A stretch of 64,000 nt of DNA from Pseudomonas sp. PSB18 (GCF_014596565.1 NZ_NOIN01000001.1:62001-126000), one strand, 5' to 3'. Shown: positions 52,892 through 61,979, numbered from the stretch's first letter. Notes: generated by a model from the letters alone, not told the origin. Numbers and translations are program-made.

Positions 52892-52919
52892 GTGGCGAGG
52901 GAACAAACCTCCTCGCCAC
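52892..52919. repeat. REP-type hairpin
   Basis: GTGGCGAGG (52892-52900) pairs with CCTCGCCAC (52911-52919) across 10 bases. This GTGGCGAGG arm is the common REP core of the fluorescens group and recurs at 62134-62266. It sits after the PpiC stop on the minus strand and could also terminate transcription (T-run on the left side of the stem is absent). Confidence 0.75.
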
Positions 52920-52937
52920 AAAAATCAGCGCCGATGG

Positions 52938-53882
52938 TTACAACGCCTCCTCCAGCACTTTGCTCAACTGCGCGCCATCAATGCTCAACGTCGCGGTGTC
53001 GAGCATGCCGTCCAGGTAGGCCTTGGCAATCTGTTCCTGGCGCTGGGCACGCAAGGCCTGGGTCAGGCGCTCGCGCACTTCATCCAGGCTGGCTTGCCGA
53101 GGCGGTTGCTGCTCGGTGAGTTTGATCACGTGAAACCCCGCCGCGCTCTGCACCGGATCCGACACCGCCCCCACCTTCAACCGCATCACCGCTTCGCGGA
53201 CTGTGGGCAGCAGTTGCTGCAAGGGCTGGAAACCGTTGTCGCCGCCGCGCTCGGCACTGGCGCGGTCCTGGGAGAAGCGGCTGGCCAGCGCGGCGAATTC
53301 AGCCGGTGAGGCCTGGGCCTTTTTGCTCAGCTCCACGGCTTGCCGGCGTACCGCTTCCACCGTCTGCGGTTCGGTCGCCGCGAGAAAGATCTGGCTCACC
53401 CGATACAGCGCTGGCGCAGTCCAGTTGGCTTTCCCCGCCTCGTAGGCCTGCTTCAGTTCCTCTTCGCTGGGATACCCCGCCGGCACCTGGCTGACCGACT
53501 GCAGGTAATCACGAAAGACAATCTGCTCGGTAGCCGCCCGGGTCTGGCGCTCCACCTCCGGTCGCTGCCGCCAGCCCTGGGCATCGGCCTGTTCCAGCAC
53601 GGCCTTTTCCGCCAGCCGCGCGCGGATCCAGCCTTCCAGTGCAGCCCGGTTGCCGCGCATCTGCTGGCGAACCTCGGGCGCCAGCCCGGCGAGCAGGGTC
53701 TTCAACTCTTCAGGGCTGACCTGTTGACTGCCCAATCGCGCCAGGCTCGGCGAGTCGGTTGTCGCCACGGCGGCCGTCTGCACCGCCGCGACCGGATCGT
53801 TGCCGGGGCGCAAGCCGAGAGTGACAGCGACGGCCACCAGGCCCAGCGCCGTGGCGCTGATGACAAAGGTTGGCTTCTTCAC
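52938..53882 (-). CDS. PpiC-type periplasmic peptidylprolyl isomerase
   Basis: 314 residues. Single N-terminal membrane anchor or signal (about 8-25), a SurA-like N-terminal helical domain, then a parvulin domain at about 155-260 (ASPAEFAALASRFSQDRASAERGGDNGFQPL and AAGFHVIKLTEQQPPRQA). It catalyses cis-trans prolyl isomerisation in the periplasm. GTG 53882 overlaps the stop of the YbjN-like gene (GTGA). In the pdt-like locus, it is a plausible dedicated chaperone for the TpsA exoprotein or the TpsB barrel. Confidence 0.92.
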   Translation of the reverse strand: MKKPTFVISATALGLVAVAVTLGLRPGNDPVAAVQTAAVATTDSPSLARLGSQQVSPEELKTLLAGLAPEVRQQMRGNRAALEGWIRARLAEKAVLEQADAQGWRQRPEVERQTRAATEQIVFRDYLQSVSQVPAGYPSEEELKQAYEAGKANWTAPALYRVSQIFLAATEPQTVEAVRRQAVELSKKAQASPAEFAALASRFSQDRASAERGGDNGFQPLQQLLPTVREAVMRLKVGAVSDPVQSAAGFHVIKLTEQQPPRQASLDEVRERLTQALRAQRQEQIAKAYLDGMLDTATLSIDGAQLSKVLEEAL

Positions 53883-54358
53883 AGTGCAGCGGCCTCCTCC
53901 CGAACGGCTTCAGCAGGCTCGGCGGCGCTGTCCATCCGCGCCGCGTTCTGGCTGAATTCGCGCAGGTAAACGATGAACTCCTGAAGCAGACGGTCCCACA
54001 GTTCCAGGTTGCTGCGCAGGTGCTCGGCGCTGACACCGGCCGCCACCACCACGTCCATTTCCATGACCAGGAACTCGCTCTGCGCCGACAACCGGGCGAA
54101 GCGCCGCGAGGCGTTCCACAGCTCCGCCAGCCCGGCCGGCAACTCACCCTGCACGCGCAACGCACAGCTGAAGGTGAAATCCAGGTATTGACCCGGCGTG
54201 GGCGTTGGATTGCCGAAACGCACCGCGTAGCCGATGCCCTGGCTGGCGCTGAGCAGTTGCACGATGCCGTTCTGCTCGGTTTCGTTGACCCGATAACCGG
54301 CGGCTTGCAACACCTCGGTGAGGGACTGGGGCGTGACGTGTTCAATCAATGCAGTCAT
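53879..54358 (-). CDS. YbjN-domain (secretion-chaperone-like) protein
   Basis: 159 residues from ATG 54358. The sequence (LLSASQGIGYAVRFGN, then DFTFSCALRVQGELPAG, then EFLVMEMDVVVAAGVS) has the alternating strand/helix pattern of YbjN proteins, which share the class I type III secretion chaperone fold. Cytoplasmic. It overlaps the PpiC start by 3 bp and lies 19 bp after the coiled-coil gene. Function in the cluster unknown; the counterpart in P. aeruginosa is PA0698 by gene order. Confidence 0.75.
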   Translation of the reverse strand: MTALIEHVTPQSLTEVLQAAGYRVNETEQNGIVQLLSASQGIGYAVRFGNPTPTPGQYLDFTFSCALRVQGELPAGLAELWNASRRFARLSAQSEFLVMEMDVVVAAGVSAEHLRSNLELWDRLLQEFIVYLREFSQNAARMDSAAEPAEAVREEAAAL

Positions 54359-54377
54359 GGACGGTTCATCCTTGCTA

Positions 54378-55034
54378 TCAATGGGTGATCGAGGCCTGGG
54401 GGGCGTCGAAACGGTTCTTGTAGAGTTCGTCGCCAAAGCCCTGGGCCAGCTCTTCGAAGCGCACCCGGGCCTTGCCGGCGAATGGCTGGCGGATTTTCAT
54501 GACGTCAGCCATGTCGATGGTCTCGTAGGCATGCAGCACCTCCTTGGCGACTTCGTACATCTGTTGATTCTTGACCGAACATTGCTGCACTTGTGTGTCA
54601 CGTTCATGCAGCTGAGCCTCGAGACGGGTCCGTTCGGCTTCCTTGCCACGGGCCAGGACCAGCAGTTCGTCATAAGCCTTCTTGAACTTGCCGATCTGTT
54701 CGTGACTGGCCGCGACCTGAGCCTGGGCCTGGCTTTGCAGGCTTTCCTGGCGCCCGGTCAATTGCTCGATCACGCCTTGGGCCTTGGCCAGTTCGGCGCT
54801 CAAGCGCGTGGCCTGCCCCTCGGCTTCCTTGGCCCGGTTTTCCGCCGCCTGCCGGGCGGCACTGGCCTGGGCCTGTTCACTCTGCAAGGCCTGCAACTGG
54901 GCGGTGGTGCTGCGCAATTGCGCCCGCAGGCGTTCTTCCAGGCCTTCACCGTGGGCACTACCGCTCAGCAACGGACCGAGCAGCAGGCCCAGCAACAACG
55001 CGGCCGGACAAGGGTTGATGGCTCGCCTTTTCAT
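54378..55034 (-). CDS. Secreted coiled-coil protein
   Basis: 218 residues. Signal peptide (MKRRAINPCPAALLLGLLLGPLLSGSAHG), then a long coiled coil at about 33-150, rich in Ala, Gln and Glu (heptads such as QLQALQSEQAQ and RTRLEAQLHERD), then a globular tail (PFAGKARVRFEELAQGF). Probably periplasmic and perhaps bridging the inner-membrane Exb/Ton complex and the outer-membrane components. It is encoded 15 bp after the porin gene. No named family recognised; homologue position is PA0697. Confidence 0.78.
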   Translation of the reverse strand: MKRRAINPCPAALLLGLLLGPLLSGSAHGEGLEERLRAQLRSTTAQLQALQSEQAQASAARQAAENRAKEAEGQATRLSAELAKAQGVIEQLTGRQESLQSQAQAQVAASHEQIGKFKKAYDELLVLARGKEAERTRLEAQLHERDTQVQQCSVKNQQMYEVAKEVLHAYETIDMADVMKIRQPFAGKARVRFEELAQGFGDELYKNRFDAPQASITH

Positions 55035-55049
55035 GAGGCCTCCCGGCGC

Positions 55050-56744
55050 TTAGAAGCGCGTGTTGATTTCAAGCTGCAAGACATCGATGTCGTACGGCGC
55101 GCCGTAGACTGCTTCGGAACTCAGCCAGCGACCGGTCGCGAAGACGTTGCTCGCCAAGCCGTAGTTGCCGCCCAGGAAATACCCCTTGGCGTTGGTACCG
55201 CCCAGGTGGAACGACGAATCGTTGAAGCCATCCGGCAAGGCGTCCGGCTGGATGTACTTGTAGCCAGCGAACAGGTTCCAGTCGCCCTCGCGCTTGAGTT
55301 CCAACGAGTTGCCGAGGGTGAACTGGAGCATCCAGGCGTTGGCGCCGCTTTCCACCTCGCCGTTCTCGTCCAGGTTGTTGGCGAACTGGCCTGCGGAGCG
55401 CTTGCGCATCTCGCCCTCGTCGTAGCCCAGGTTGTGAACGTAATGGGCCTGGCTGCGCAGCTTCAGGTCTTCGGGCAGGTCGGTGTCCCAGGCAAAGTTC
55501 AGGTCCAACAGGTTGAACTCCGAGGCCAGGCCGACGTATTGCGGCTGTGGCGTGGTGGCCGGATTAAGCGGATTGGCCGTGATGTCGCGCAGCAGGAACA
55601 CAGTGTTGCCCTTCTGCATGAACGCCACCCGTGAACCGTCGCTGTCGCACCCGGGATCACCCGCCCAGGGCTGGCACGGCGAAGAACGCTGGCCTTCGAT
55701 GTCGTCGAAGCGGTAATAGGCCACCGCCCCCTTGATCCGGTTGCTGTCGTTGATGGCCCAGTTGGCCCCCAGTTGCGCGCCGTACAGCCACTTGTTATCG
55801 CTTTCTTCCTTGTCACTGCCGTTGCTGGTGCTGGTGTCGTTGGTGTACTCCACCGGGAACGCGCCGACGGTGCCGAACAGGCCCCAGTCCTGACTGAGCT
55901 TGTGGTTGAAGTTCGCCGCCACGCCATCGAAATTCAGATCACCGGAATACAACAGGTCGGTGGAGAAAAACGGGTTGGCGAAACGCCCGCCGGTCAGGGT
56001 CAATTCGTCCGAGGGCTTCCAGGTCAGGTAGCCCTGGTCGAGCCAGATGTCTTTTTTGCCAAAGCCGCCACCCAGGGTCTGGGTAGTGGACACCGGATTG
56101 TTGTCCGAGCCGGTGCCGATGCGGATGCCCGCCGTCCATTGCGGAGCGATCACCGCCTTCATGCCCAGGCGGGCGCGCAGACGGAACAGGTTTTCCCGGT
56201 CTTCGCGGGTATTGAGCAACGGTGGCAGGCTGGAGCTGCTGTTGGGATTGACGTCGTAAGGTCCCTTGTCATTGAGTCGGGCGAAGTCGACGATCTCGTT
56301 GCTGTTGGTGCCCGAGTAATAGCGCGACTCATCCCGCAAGCGAATGTCGCCATTGAAACTGATGCGCGAGACCCAGTCCGGGAACGTGTTGGGCTGGGCC
56401 CAGTTTTCCTGCTTGGCGGTGGCCATCACTTCAGCCTTGACCTGATCGCGGATCTGCTCGCGCACGATGTTCGGCACATACTGCACCCGCACATCGCCCG
56501 GGGCGCCGCTGGGGGCGACGACCGCGGTGGCAGCCTGGCGGGCCTGCACGGCTTCACGCTCGGCCTGGGCGATCAGGGCATCGGCCTGATCCTGCTTCAC
56601 CACGCCCTGCTGCACCAGCAGACGGATCAGATTGATCGTGGCGTTTTCCGAAGGCGCCGGGGCCGCCGACGCGTGCCCGGCCAGGCTCAAGACAACCAGG
56701 CCGACCGCCCACGACAATCGATTCACATTGGCAATCATCAGCAC
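55050..56744 (-). CDS. Putative outer membrane porin
   Basis: 564 residues from GTG 56744 (or 562 from ATG 56738). Signal peptide to about residue 28 (SLAGHASA), a short helical SLH-like/coiled-coil segment (NLIRLLVQQGVVKQDQADALIAQAEREA, about 37-65), then a beta-barrel with many aromatic strands and a C-terminal NTRF. The fold resembles the putative porin family (Porin_5-like) found in pseudomonads. Its helical N-terminal segment may anchor it to peptidoglycan or to partners in this locus. The role in two-partner secretion is unknown. Confidence 0.85.
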   Translation of the reverse strand: MLMIANVNRLSWAVGLVVLSLAGHASAAPAPSENATINLIRLLVQQGVVKQDQADALIAQAEREAVQARQAATAVVAPSGAPGDVRVQYVPNIVREQIRDQVKAEVMATAKQENWAQPNTFPDWVSRISFNGDIRLRDESRYYSGTNSNEIVDFARLNDKGPYDVNPNSSSSLPPLLNTREDRENLFRLRARLGMKAVIAPQWTAGIRIGTGSDNNPVSTTQTLGGGFGKKDIWLDQGYLTWKPSDELTLTGGRFANPFFSTDLLYSGDLNFDGVAANFNHKLSQDWGLFGTVGAFPVEYTNDTSTSNGSDKEESDNKWLYGAQLGANWAINDSNRIKGAVAYYRFDDIEGQRSSPCQPWAGDPGCDSDGSRVAFMQKGNTVFLLRDITANPLNPATTPQPQYVGLASEFNLLDLNFAWDTDLPEDLKLRSQAHYVHNLGYDEGEMRKRSAGQFANNLDENGEVESGANAWMLQFTLGNSLELKREGDWNLFAGYKYIQPDALPDGFNDSSFHLGGTNAKGYFLGGNYGLASNVFATGRWLSSEAVYGAPYDIDVLQLEINTRF

Positions 56745-56778
56745 ACAACTCCTGTTGGCAAACTTTGAAGAATTCGGG

Positions 56779-57483
56779 TTAGCCCGGACGCCGTCCCTGC
56801 AAGGACAGGCGCACGGGCAAGGTCAGGGAGGCCGGTGGCCGTTCACTCAAATGGGGCGCGGCCCGCAGGGCGGAAATCACTTGCTCGTCCACTTGCGGGT
56901 TGCCGCTGGACTTGACCAGCTCGACGCGGGTGATTTCGCCCACGGCACTGAGCCAGACATCGGCTTGCAGCGAGAACGCCAGGCTGCGCAAATCGGGGTT
57001 CTCCCGCAGCAGGCGCTGAAAGGTGAACGCCAGGAACTGGCTGTAGGTGCCGTTGCCCAGGCGCCCGCCTCCAGCCCCGGCCATGCCGCCGCCCTTGCCG
57101 GCGCCGATGTTGAAAGCGTCGTTGCCGGACTGGGCATCGCCGTCCATCTGCATCGGGTTCGCCAGGTCATCCACCGGCGACGGTGGTGCCTCTTCCTCGG
57201 GCTTGACCTCTTCGGGCTCCGGGGTCGGCTCTGGCTCGACCACTTTCTCCTCGACCTTGGGTTCCGGCTCCTTGGGTTTTTCCGGGGGCGGCGGTGGGGG
57301 TGGTGGGAGCGGGATGATGGTCGGCACCTTCGGCGCTTCACGGCGCACGCCGCTCATATCGTTGACCCACTGCCACAGCAGCCAGGCGGCCACGGCCGCC
57401 AGCGCCAGGCCGAGGGCCCACTTGAGCAGGCGCAGCGGCGAGCGCTTCACCGGGGGTGGATTGACGGGAAGTCTGGCGGTCAT
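56779..57483 (-). CDS. TonB-like energy transducer
   Basis: 234 residues. A cytoplasmic N-terminus, one transmembrane helix at about 19-43, a Pro/Glu-rich spacer at about 54-105 (PPPPPPPPEKPKEPEPK), a Gly-rich stretch, then a TonB-like C-terminal domain (SAVGEITRVELVKSSGNPQVDEQVISALRAAPHLSERPP). It transmits proton-motive-force energy from the ExbB/ExbD complex to an outer-membrane partner, here perhaps TpsB or the porin. Two bases separate it from exbD. Confidence 0.93.
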   Translation of the reverse strand: MTARLPVNPPPVKRSPLRLLKWALGLALAAVAAWLLWQWVNDMSGVRREAPKVPTIIPLPPPPPPPPEKPKEPEPKVEEKVVEPEPTPEPEEVKPEEEAPPSPVDDLANPMQMDGDAQSGNDAFNIGAGKGGGMAGAGGGRLGNGTYSQFLAFTFQRLLRENPDLRSLAFSLQADVWLSAVGEITRVELVKSSGNPQVDEQVISALRAAPHLSERPPASLTLPVRLSLQGRRPG

Positions 57484-57485
57484 GA

Positions 57486-57911
57486 TCAGCCCTGGCTCGG
57501 TTTGCCGGTCACCAGACCGACCTGGGACAATTCCAGACGCCGTAACAGGTCCAGTACTTCAATGACTTTCTGGTACTGCACCGTCGCGTCGCCACGCACG
57601 ATCACCGGAAAGTCCGGGCTCTGGGCCTTCTCGATACGCAGGCGTTCCTCCAGCTCGGCCAGGGTCACCGGGTAGGCATCGAGGAACACCTGGCCACCGT
57701 CGTTCACCGAAATTGCCTTGGTCTTGGCCTCCGACAGCGACACCGAGGCGCTGGCCTTGGGCAAGTTGATCTGGATACCCGAGACCTGGGCCGTGGCGGT
57801 GAGGATGAACATCACCAGCACCACCATGAGTACGTCCACCAGGGGCGTGATGTTGATGCTGTCGACTGCCGCATCATCGTCGTCATCGTGTGAAGCATTG
57901 ACGCTAGCCAT
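57486..57911 (-). CDS. exbD2: ExbD-type biopolymer transport protein
   Basis: 141 residues. Single N-terminal transmembrane helix (VDSINITPLVDVLMVVLVMFILTAT, with the essential Asp in PLVDVLMV) and a C-terminal periplasmic domain. Works as a proton channel with the ExbB-like protein, 11 bp upstream in the operon, and with TonB. It corresponds to exbD2 (PA0694) of P. aeruginosa by gene order; the name is provisional. Confidence 0.93.
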   Translation of the reverse strand: MASVNASHDDDDDAAVDSINITPLVDVLMVVLVMFILTATAQVSGIQINLPKASASVSLSEAKTKAISVNDGGQVFLDAYPVTLAELEERLRIEKAQSPDFPVIVRGDATVQYQKVIEVLDLLRRLELSQVGLVTGKPSQG

Positions 57912-57922
57912 GGCGATGCTCC

Positions 57923-59725
57923 TCAGGCCGGTACGGACGATTGGATGTGATGGTCGCGGCGATGAACCGCTTCACCGGATTGGCCTTCACCGTGCATTTC
58001 CGCCAGGCGCGTAATGAACTCGTCGACGAACACCCGCATGTCGGCGCTGACTTCCTTGTTGCGGGTGATCAGGCGGTTGTAGCCGAACAGTGCCGGAATC
58101 GCGACGAACAGGCCCATGGCGGTGGCGAGCAAGGCCGCGGCCATGCCCGGGGCGATGGCGTTGATGTTGACGTCGCCGGCCATGGCCGTGCCGAGGAACA
58201 CCACCATGATCCCCAGCACGGTGCCGAGCAGGCCGATGTACGGACCGCCGGCGATGGCGTTGGACAAGGTCGAGAGCTTCGAACTCAGTGCCTGGTTTTC
58301 ACGGGTGCGCACGCCGTCCATGGAACAGCGGATCGCCTCGATGGTGGCCGCCGAGACCGACGAGGTATCGGCGCCCTGCTCGCGACGGGTGCGGATTTCC
58401 TTGACCGCCACCAGGTACAGCCGCCACAGGGACGAGTGTTGCAGGCGCTGGGCGAGTTCCTGGTCGTCGGCGAACATTTCCAGGCGCGTGCCGATCCTGG
58501 CGAACTGCTCGCGGAAGGCTTCGTTGGCGACGCTGAGGCGGCTGACCATACGGTTCTTGCGGATCATGATGATCCACGACTGGAACATCATCAGCACCAG
58601 CACAGCGATGATCACCCAGGCGTCCAGCGGCACGGCGTTGAGCAGGAAACCCAGGCTGCCAAAACCGAACCCGGACTGTTCTTCATCGACACCGTAGGCC
58701 ACCAACTTGGACTCGGCGCCCTGGGCATTGGCGTCAGCCAGGAGCAGCGGCGCCGGCCGGGCGACCTTGGACAGGCGCGCCTCGTCCATGGCCCCGTTGA
58801 ACGGCGCGAAGGGACCGGCGATAACATCCGCCCCCAGGGCGATTGGCGAGTTGAACGCCGGCATCGCCAGCGCCAGGCTCGCGGCTTCACGCCCATTGAC
58901 GTACAGCACGACCCGATCACCCGAGGCGGTCACCGCCAGGTGCTGCCATTGACCAGGGTTCAGCGGCTGAGTCGAGACCGCACGCTGGTTATCGATCGCC
59001 ACGAACGGCACGCCCTGATTGACCCCAACCAGCAGACTGGCGGCTTCGCGACGGGCCAGGACGATCTGTTCGCCGCTGGCCTGGTCCTGGCGCAACCAGG
59101 TGCTGAAGGTAAACGCCGCGCCGGCGTTGTGTTGCAACGAAGGACTGGCGGGTAACAGCAGCGGCTGGCCATTGAACTGCAAGGCCCGTCCGATCACGCC
59201 GTCAATAGTCGCACCCGCCGCGCCCTGGGCATTGTTGCCGTAAGCCGTGGTGTCCTTGGGCGGCACGCCGGTGGCCGTGTCGAAGTGGTACAGCGCGGTG
59301 TAGTCCGGGTCGAAGGCCAGTTGGCCGCTGGAGGTGGCTGCGGCTTTCGGGTTGCCGTAGTACATCCACAAGTCCTGGCGCTGGCCGCCCTCCAGGTTCG
59401 GCACGTCGACCCAAATCAACGCCATGCCCATCAACGGGTCGAAGCTTTCGATCTGGTGATTGAGCACGGTCTTGTCGTCGGCACTGACGAAACGCAGGTC
59501 CGAACCGTCGTCCTTGACTCCGTCGAAGGTGAAATTGCCGGTGTGCAGGCGCACCAGCAATGCCGTGCGGCCCAGCGCCTGAGCGATGGCCGCGCCCTGT
59601 GGCGTGGTGTCCACCGAGATCTGTTTGCGGTAATGCCAGTCGTCCTGCCACCAGGCGTTGGCGGTCGCCGGAAGCAGCAGCCCCAGGCAGATCAACAGCG
59701 GTATGAATAAGCGTTGCATGGACAT
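57923..59725 (-). CDS. ExbB/MotA/TolQ proton channel fused to a DUF2341-LamG periplasmic head
   Basis: 600 residues from ATG 59725 (or the next ATG at 59719). Signal peptide to about residue 24 (TANA), a DUF2341-like segment at about 60-140 (VKDDGSDLRFVSADDKTVL and LWMYYGNPKA), a LamG/concanavalin-like region at about 165-325 (YHFDTATG and WQHLAVTASGDRVVLYVNG), a transmembrane helix at about 368-388 and a TolQ/ExbB domain at about 390-590 (GPYIGLLGTVLGIMVVFLG and MAAALLATAMGLFVAIPALFGYNR). The head may sense or bind a glycan, but this is speculation. Paralogous to exbB2 (PA0693) by position; similar multidomain ExbBs are known in the pdt locus from memory. Confidence 0.93.
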   Translation of the reverse strand: MSMQRLFIPLLICLGLLLPATANAWWQDDWHYRKQISVDTTPQGAAIAQALGRTALLVRLHTGNFTFDGVKDDGSDLRFVSADDKTVLNHQIESFDPLMGMALIWVDVPNLEGGQRQDLWMYYGNPKAAATSSGQLAFDPDYTALYHFDTATGVPPKDTTAYGNNAQGAAGATIDGVIGRALQFNGQPLLLPASPSLQHNAGAAFTFSTWLRQDQASGEQIVLARREAASLLVGVNQGVPFVAIDNQRAVSTQPLNPGQWQHLAVTASGDRVVLYVNGREAASLALAMPAFNSPIALGADVIAGPFAPFNGAMDEARLSKVARPAPLLLADANAQGAESKLVAYGVDEEQSGFGFGSLGFLLNAVPLDAWVIIAVLVLMMFQSWIIMIRKNRMVSRLSVANEAFREQFARIGTRLEMFADDQELAQRLQHSSLWRLYLVAVKEIRTRREQGADTSSVSAATIEAIRCSMDGVRTRENQALSSKLSTLSNAIAGGPYIGLLGTVLGIMVVFLGTAMAGDVNINAIAPGMAAALLATAMGLFVAIPALFGYNRLITRNKEVSADMRVFVDEFITRLAEMHGEGQSGEAVHRRDHHIQSSVPA

Positions 59726-59736
59726 GACTCCTGGGT

Positions 59737-61341
59737 TCAAAACGTCGCTTGCAGGTTGAAGTGCAGGCGCGACTCCTGTTTCGTGGTATTCGGCCCGTCG
59801 AGCAGCGGGTAGCCCCAATCGAGGCTGCCGGACAACCATTTGCTCAAGCTCGCGCGGGTGCCGAGGCCGACGCTCGCGAGGCTGTAATCGGGATCCTGGT
59901 CGGGCAGTTCATCGCGCAGGTACAACCGCGCCCCCTCGGCGAAGGCGTAGAAACGCCACTCCTGGACATAGGTGCCGAGAAACTTGGCAAGGGATGGCGT
60001 GCGAAGCTCCTGGGACAGCAGATAGCCGTCGTCACCGGTACGCTCGGCGGCCAGGTAGCCACGCACCGACGTAGCGCCACCGGCAGAGAACTGTTCGTTG
60101 GAAACCAGCGGCCCGGACGCCAGCTGGAAGGCAGCCTTGGAAGCGGTCTGCCAGTCGTTGGCGAAGGTGAAGGTGTAGTTGCCGTCGCCCTTGAGCACCG
60201 CGAAACTGGGGCTGGCGCGATAGCGCTTGTAGTCGAATTCTTCGTCGGAGCTGCCATAACCCAGCAGGCCGCGGGTACCCGCCACCAGGCTCAGGCCCAG
60301 CCCCAACTGGCTGGCTTCGGTGTAGCGAAAGCCGTTGTAGGCGAAGGTGAACGGTGCGTACTTGAGCGGTGCCTTGTCGCTGGCGCCGCCCAGGTTGAGC
60401 TCTTCGTCGAAGTCCTTGAAATCCACCCCGACCGAAAAGCTGTTGGCCCATGCGCCGCTGGACGGCAGGCTGTAGATCGCCGACACCCCATAGGAATGGC
60501 CCTTGCCCAACACGTTGCTACCGCCGACGGTCGCCACGTTGCTGTCAGACTGGTAGCCGGAGAACTGCACGCTCCAGCGCTCGCTCAACGGCGCGGTGTA
60601 GGAGCCTGACCAGACCTTGGCGTTTTCGGTGTCCTGGGGGGCGGTGAAGAAGGTCAGCGAAACACTGTGGCCCAGTTGCCAGAGATTGTTGTAGCCCAGG
60701 CTGGCGACCGAGCGCAGCTTTTCGGTGTCGGCGCTGTAGTCGTTGTTCAAGCCCAGGCTGGCCTGCCAGGGGTCCTGGTCTTCGACCTGCAAGTCCACGT
60801 CCATGGTGCCGGGCCGCTGTCCTTCGCGCACCTGGGGCATCACCTGGCGTCCCGGGGTTTTATTCAGTTGCGCCAGCTCGGCCTGGACTTGGGCGAAGTC
60901 CGGCACCTCGCCTTCCTTGAGCGCTGGGACGTCTTCGCGGATTTCCACGGGCGAATAATGCTTGGCGCCGACCACCCGCACCCGGCCCACCTTGGTCTCG
61001 CTGACCTGCAGGTAGACGATGCCGTCCTCGACTTTCTGCTCCGGCAACTCCACGAACACCGACTGGTAGCCGCGAGCCTGATAGACCTTCTGCAGCGCCT
61101 CGCGGGCGCCTTCGATGTCGTTCAAGGTCTTTTGCGGGCCCAGGAACGGGTACACCGCTTCCTCGATCGCCCGGGCATCGAGCACCGTATTGCCCCGCAC
61201 GAAATACTCGTTCACGTCCACCAGGCGAGCCGGCGCCGCTTCGACCTCCGGCTCTCCTTCTGCCGCATAGGCTGACGGCCCCCCGACCATCAGCAACAGC
61301 CAGCCCCACAATGCTGGCCGCAATTTGAAGAAATGCTCCAC
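59737..61341 (-). CDS. pdtB: TpsB outer membrane transporter (ShlB/FhaC/HecB family), PdtB-like
   Basis: 534 residues from GTG 61341, which has an AGGGGG site; the TTG at 61371 is less likely. Signal peptide to about residue 26 (PSAYA), then POTRA repeats (FVRGNTVLDARAIEEAVYPFLG, and DGIVYLQVSETKVGRVRVVGAKHYS) and a 16-strand beta-barrel with the conserved tetrad SVRGY in loop 6. It exports the TpsA partner encoded upstream at 62298 through the outer membrane. In P. aeruginosa, the corresponding gene is pdtB (PA0692). Symbol assigned by gene order and domain content. Confidence 0.93.
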   Translation of the reverse strand: MEHFFKLRPALWGWLLLMVGGPSAYAAEGEPEVEAAPARLVDVNEYFVRGNTVLDARAIEEAVYPFLGPQKTLNDIEGAREALQKVYQARGYQSVFVELPEQKVEDGIVYLQVSETKVGRVRVVGAKHYSPVEIREDVPALKEGEVPDFAQVQAELAQLNKTPGRQVMPQVREGQRPGTMDVDLQVEDQDPWQASLGLNNDYSADTEKLRSVASLGYNNLWQLGHSVSLTFFTAPQDTENAKVWSGSYTAPLSERWSVQFSGYQSDSNVATVGGSNVLGKGHSYGVSAIYSLPSSGAWANSFSVGVDFKDFDEELNLGGASDKAPLKYAPFTFAYNGFRYTEASQLGLGLSLVAGTRGLLGYGSSDEEFDYKRYRASPSFAVLKGDGNYTFTFANDWQTASKAAFQLASGPLVSNEQFSAGGATSVRGYLAAERTGDDGYLLSQELRTPSLAKFLGTYVQEWRFYAFAEGARLYLRDELPDQDPDYSLASVGLGTRASLSKWLSGSLDWGYPLLDGPNTTKQESRLHFNLQATF

Positions 61342-61367
61342 ATCACCCCCTGAATTCAAGATACGGC

Positions 61368-61979
61368 TCAATTGCTTGCGGTCGATGTCGAGGCATGTCG
61401 GGCCAGCCAGGTGTGCAGCAGCGCGAAGTTCAAGGAGAACTCCGGCATTTGCAGCAAGGCGCCACAGAACACTTCACCGATGATTTTCTCGATGAGCCGC
61501 ACCGCCCGCCCATCGCCCAGCAGCGTGGCGAGGTCCTTGCTCAGGACGTTGAAGCTCCAGACCTTCTGATTCAGGTCCAGGCCGACGAACCAGCGGAACA
61601 GCAGGTTGTAATTGAGTTGTTCGTAGAGTTGCTGCTCGCTGGGCACCGAATAGAGCAGTTGCAGCAGCAGGATGTGCATGGCCGTTTGCGGTGCGATCAG
61701 CATGCCGGCATCGGCATTGAGGCCCTGCAGTACGTCGCGGTGTTCGGCCAGCAGGTCGTCGATCTGTGGCCGTAACAGCACCAGGGAATGACCCTGGGGG
61801 ATGTAGCTGGACACCTCCTTGAGCGCGCCCTGCCAATCATCCTGGGAAACGATCCAGACCCACGGCGCGCCGTAGCGATACACCGAGACCGGCTGCTTGC
61901 GCGCCGCCTCGACGATTTTCGACAGCCGCTGGTCGAGCTCCTGCATGCCCACTTTCGAATAACGTTCCATAGTTCCCAT
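61368..61979 (-). CDS. phdA: PhdA-like protein (prevent-host-death N-terminal domain)
   Basis: 203 residues from ATG 61979 (GGGAGTGAGG upstream). The first 50 residues resemble the Phd/YefM antitoxin dimerisation/DNA-binding domain (MERYSKVGMQELDQRLSKIVEAARKQ followed by YRYGAPWVWIVSQDDW). The remaining 150 residues form an unrelated helical domain (IDDLLAEHRDVLQGL, YNLLFRWFVGLDL) that resembles nothing I recognise. It sits between TpsA and TpsB, as phdA (PA0691) does in P. aeruginosa, where PhdA was linked to biofilm eDNA release. No toxin gene lies next to it. Confidence 0.8.
   Translation of the reverse strand: MGTMERYSKVGMQELDQRLSKIVEAARKQPVSVYRYGAPWVWIVSQDDWQGALKEVSSYIPQGHSLVLLRPQIDDLLAEHRDVLQGLNADAGMLIAPQTAMHILLLQLLYSVPSEQQLYEQLNYNLLFRWFVGLDLNQKVWSFNVLSKDLATLLGDGRAVRLIEKIIGEVFCGALLQMPEFSLNFALLHTWLARHASTSTASN

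Noticed and set aside
57941..59155. 404-codon plus-strand frame over the ExbB fusion gene
   Set aside because: His/Gln/Gly-rich shadow translation without domains; the ExbB gene is intact.
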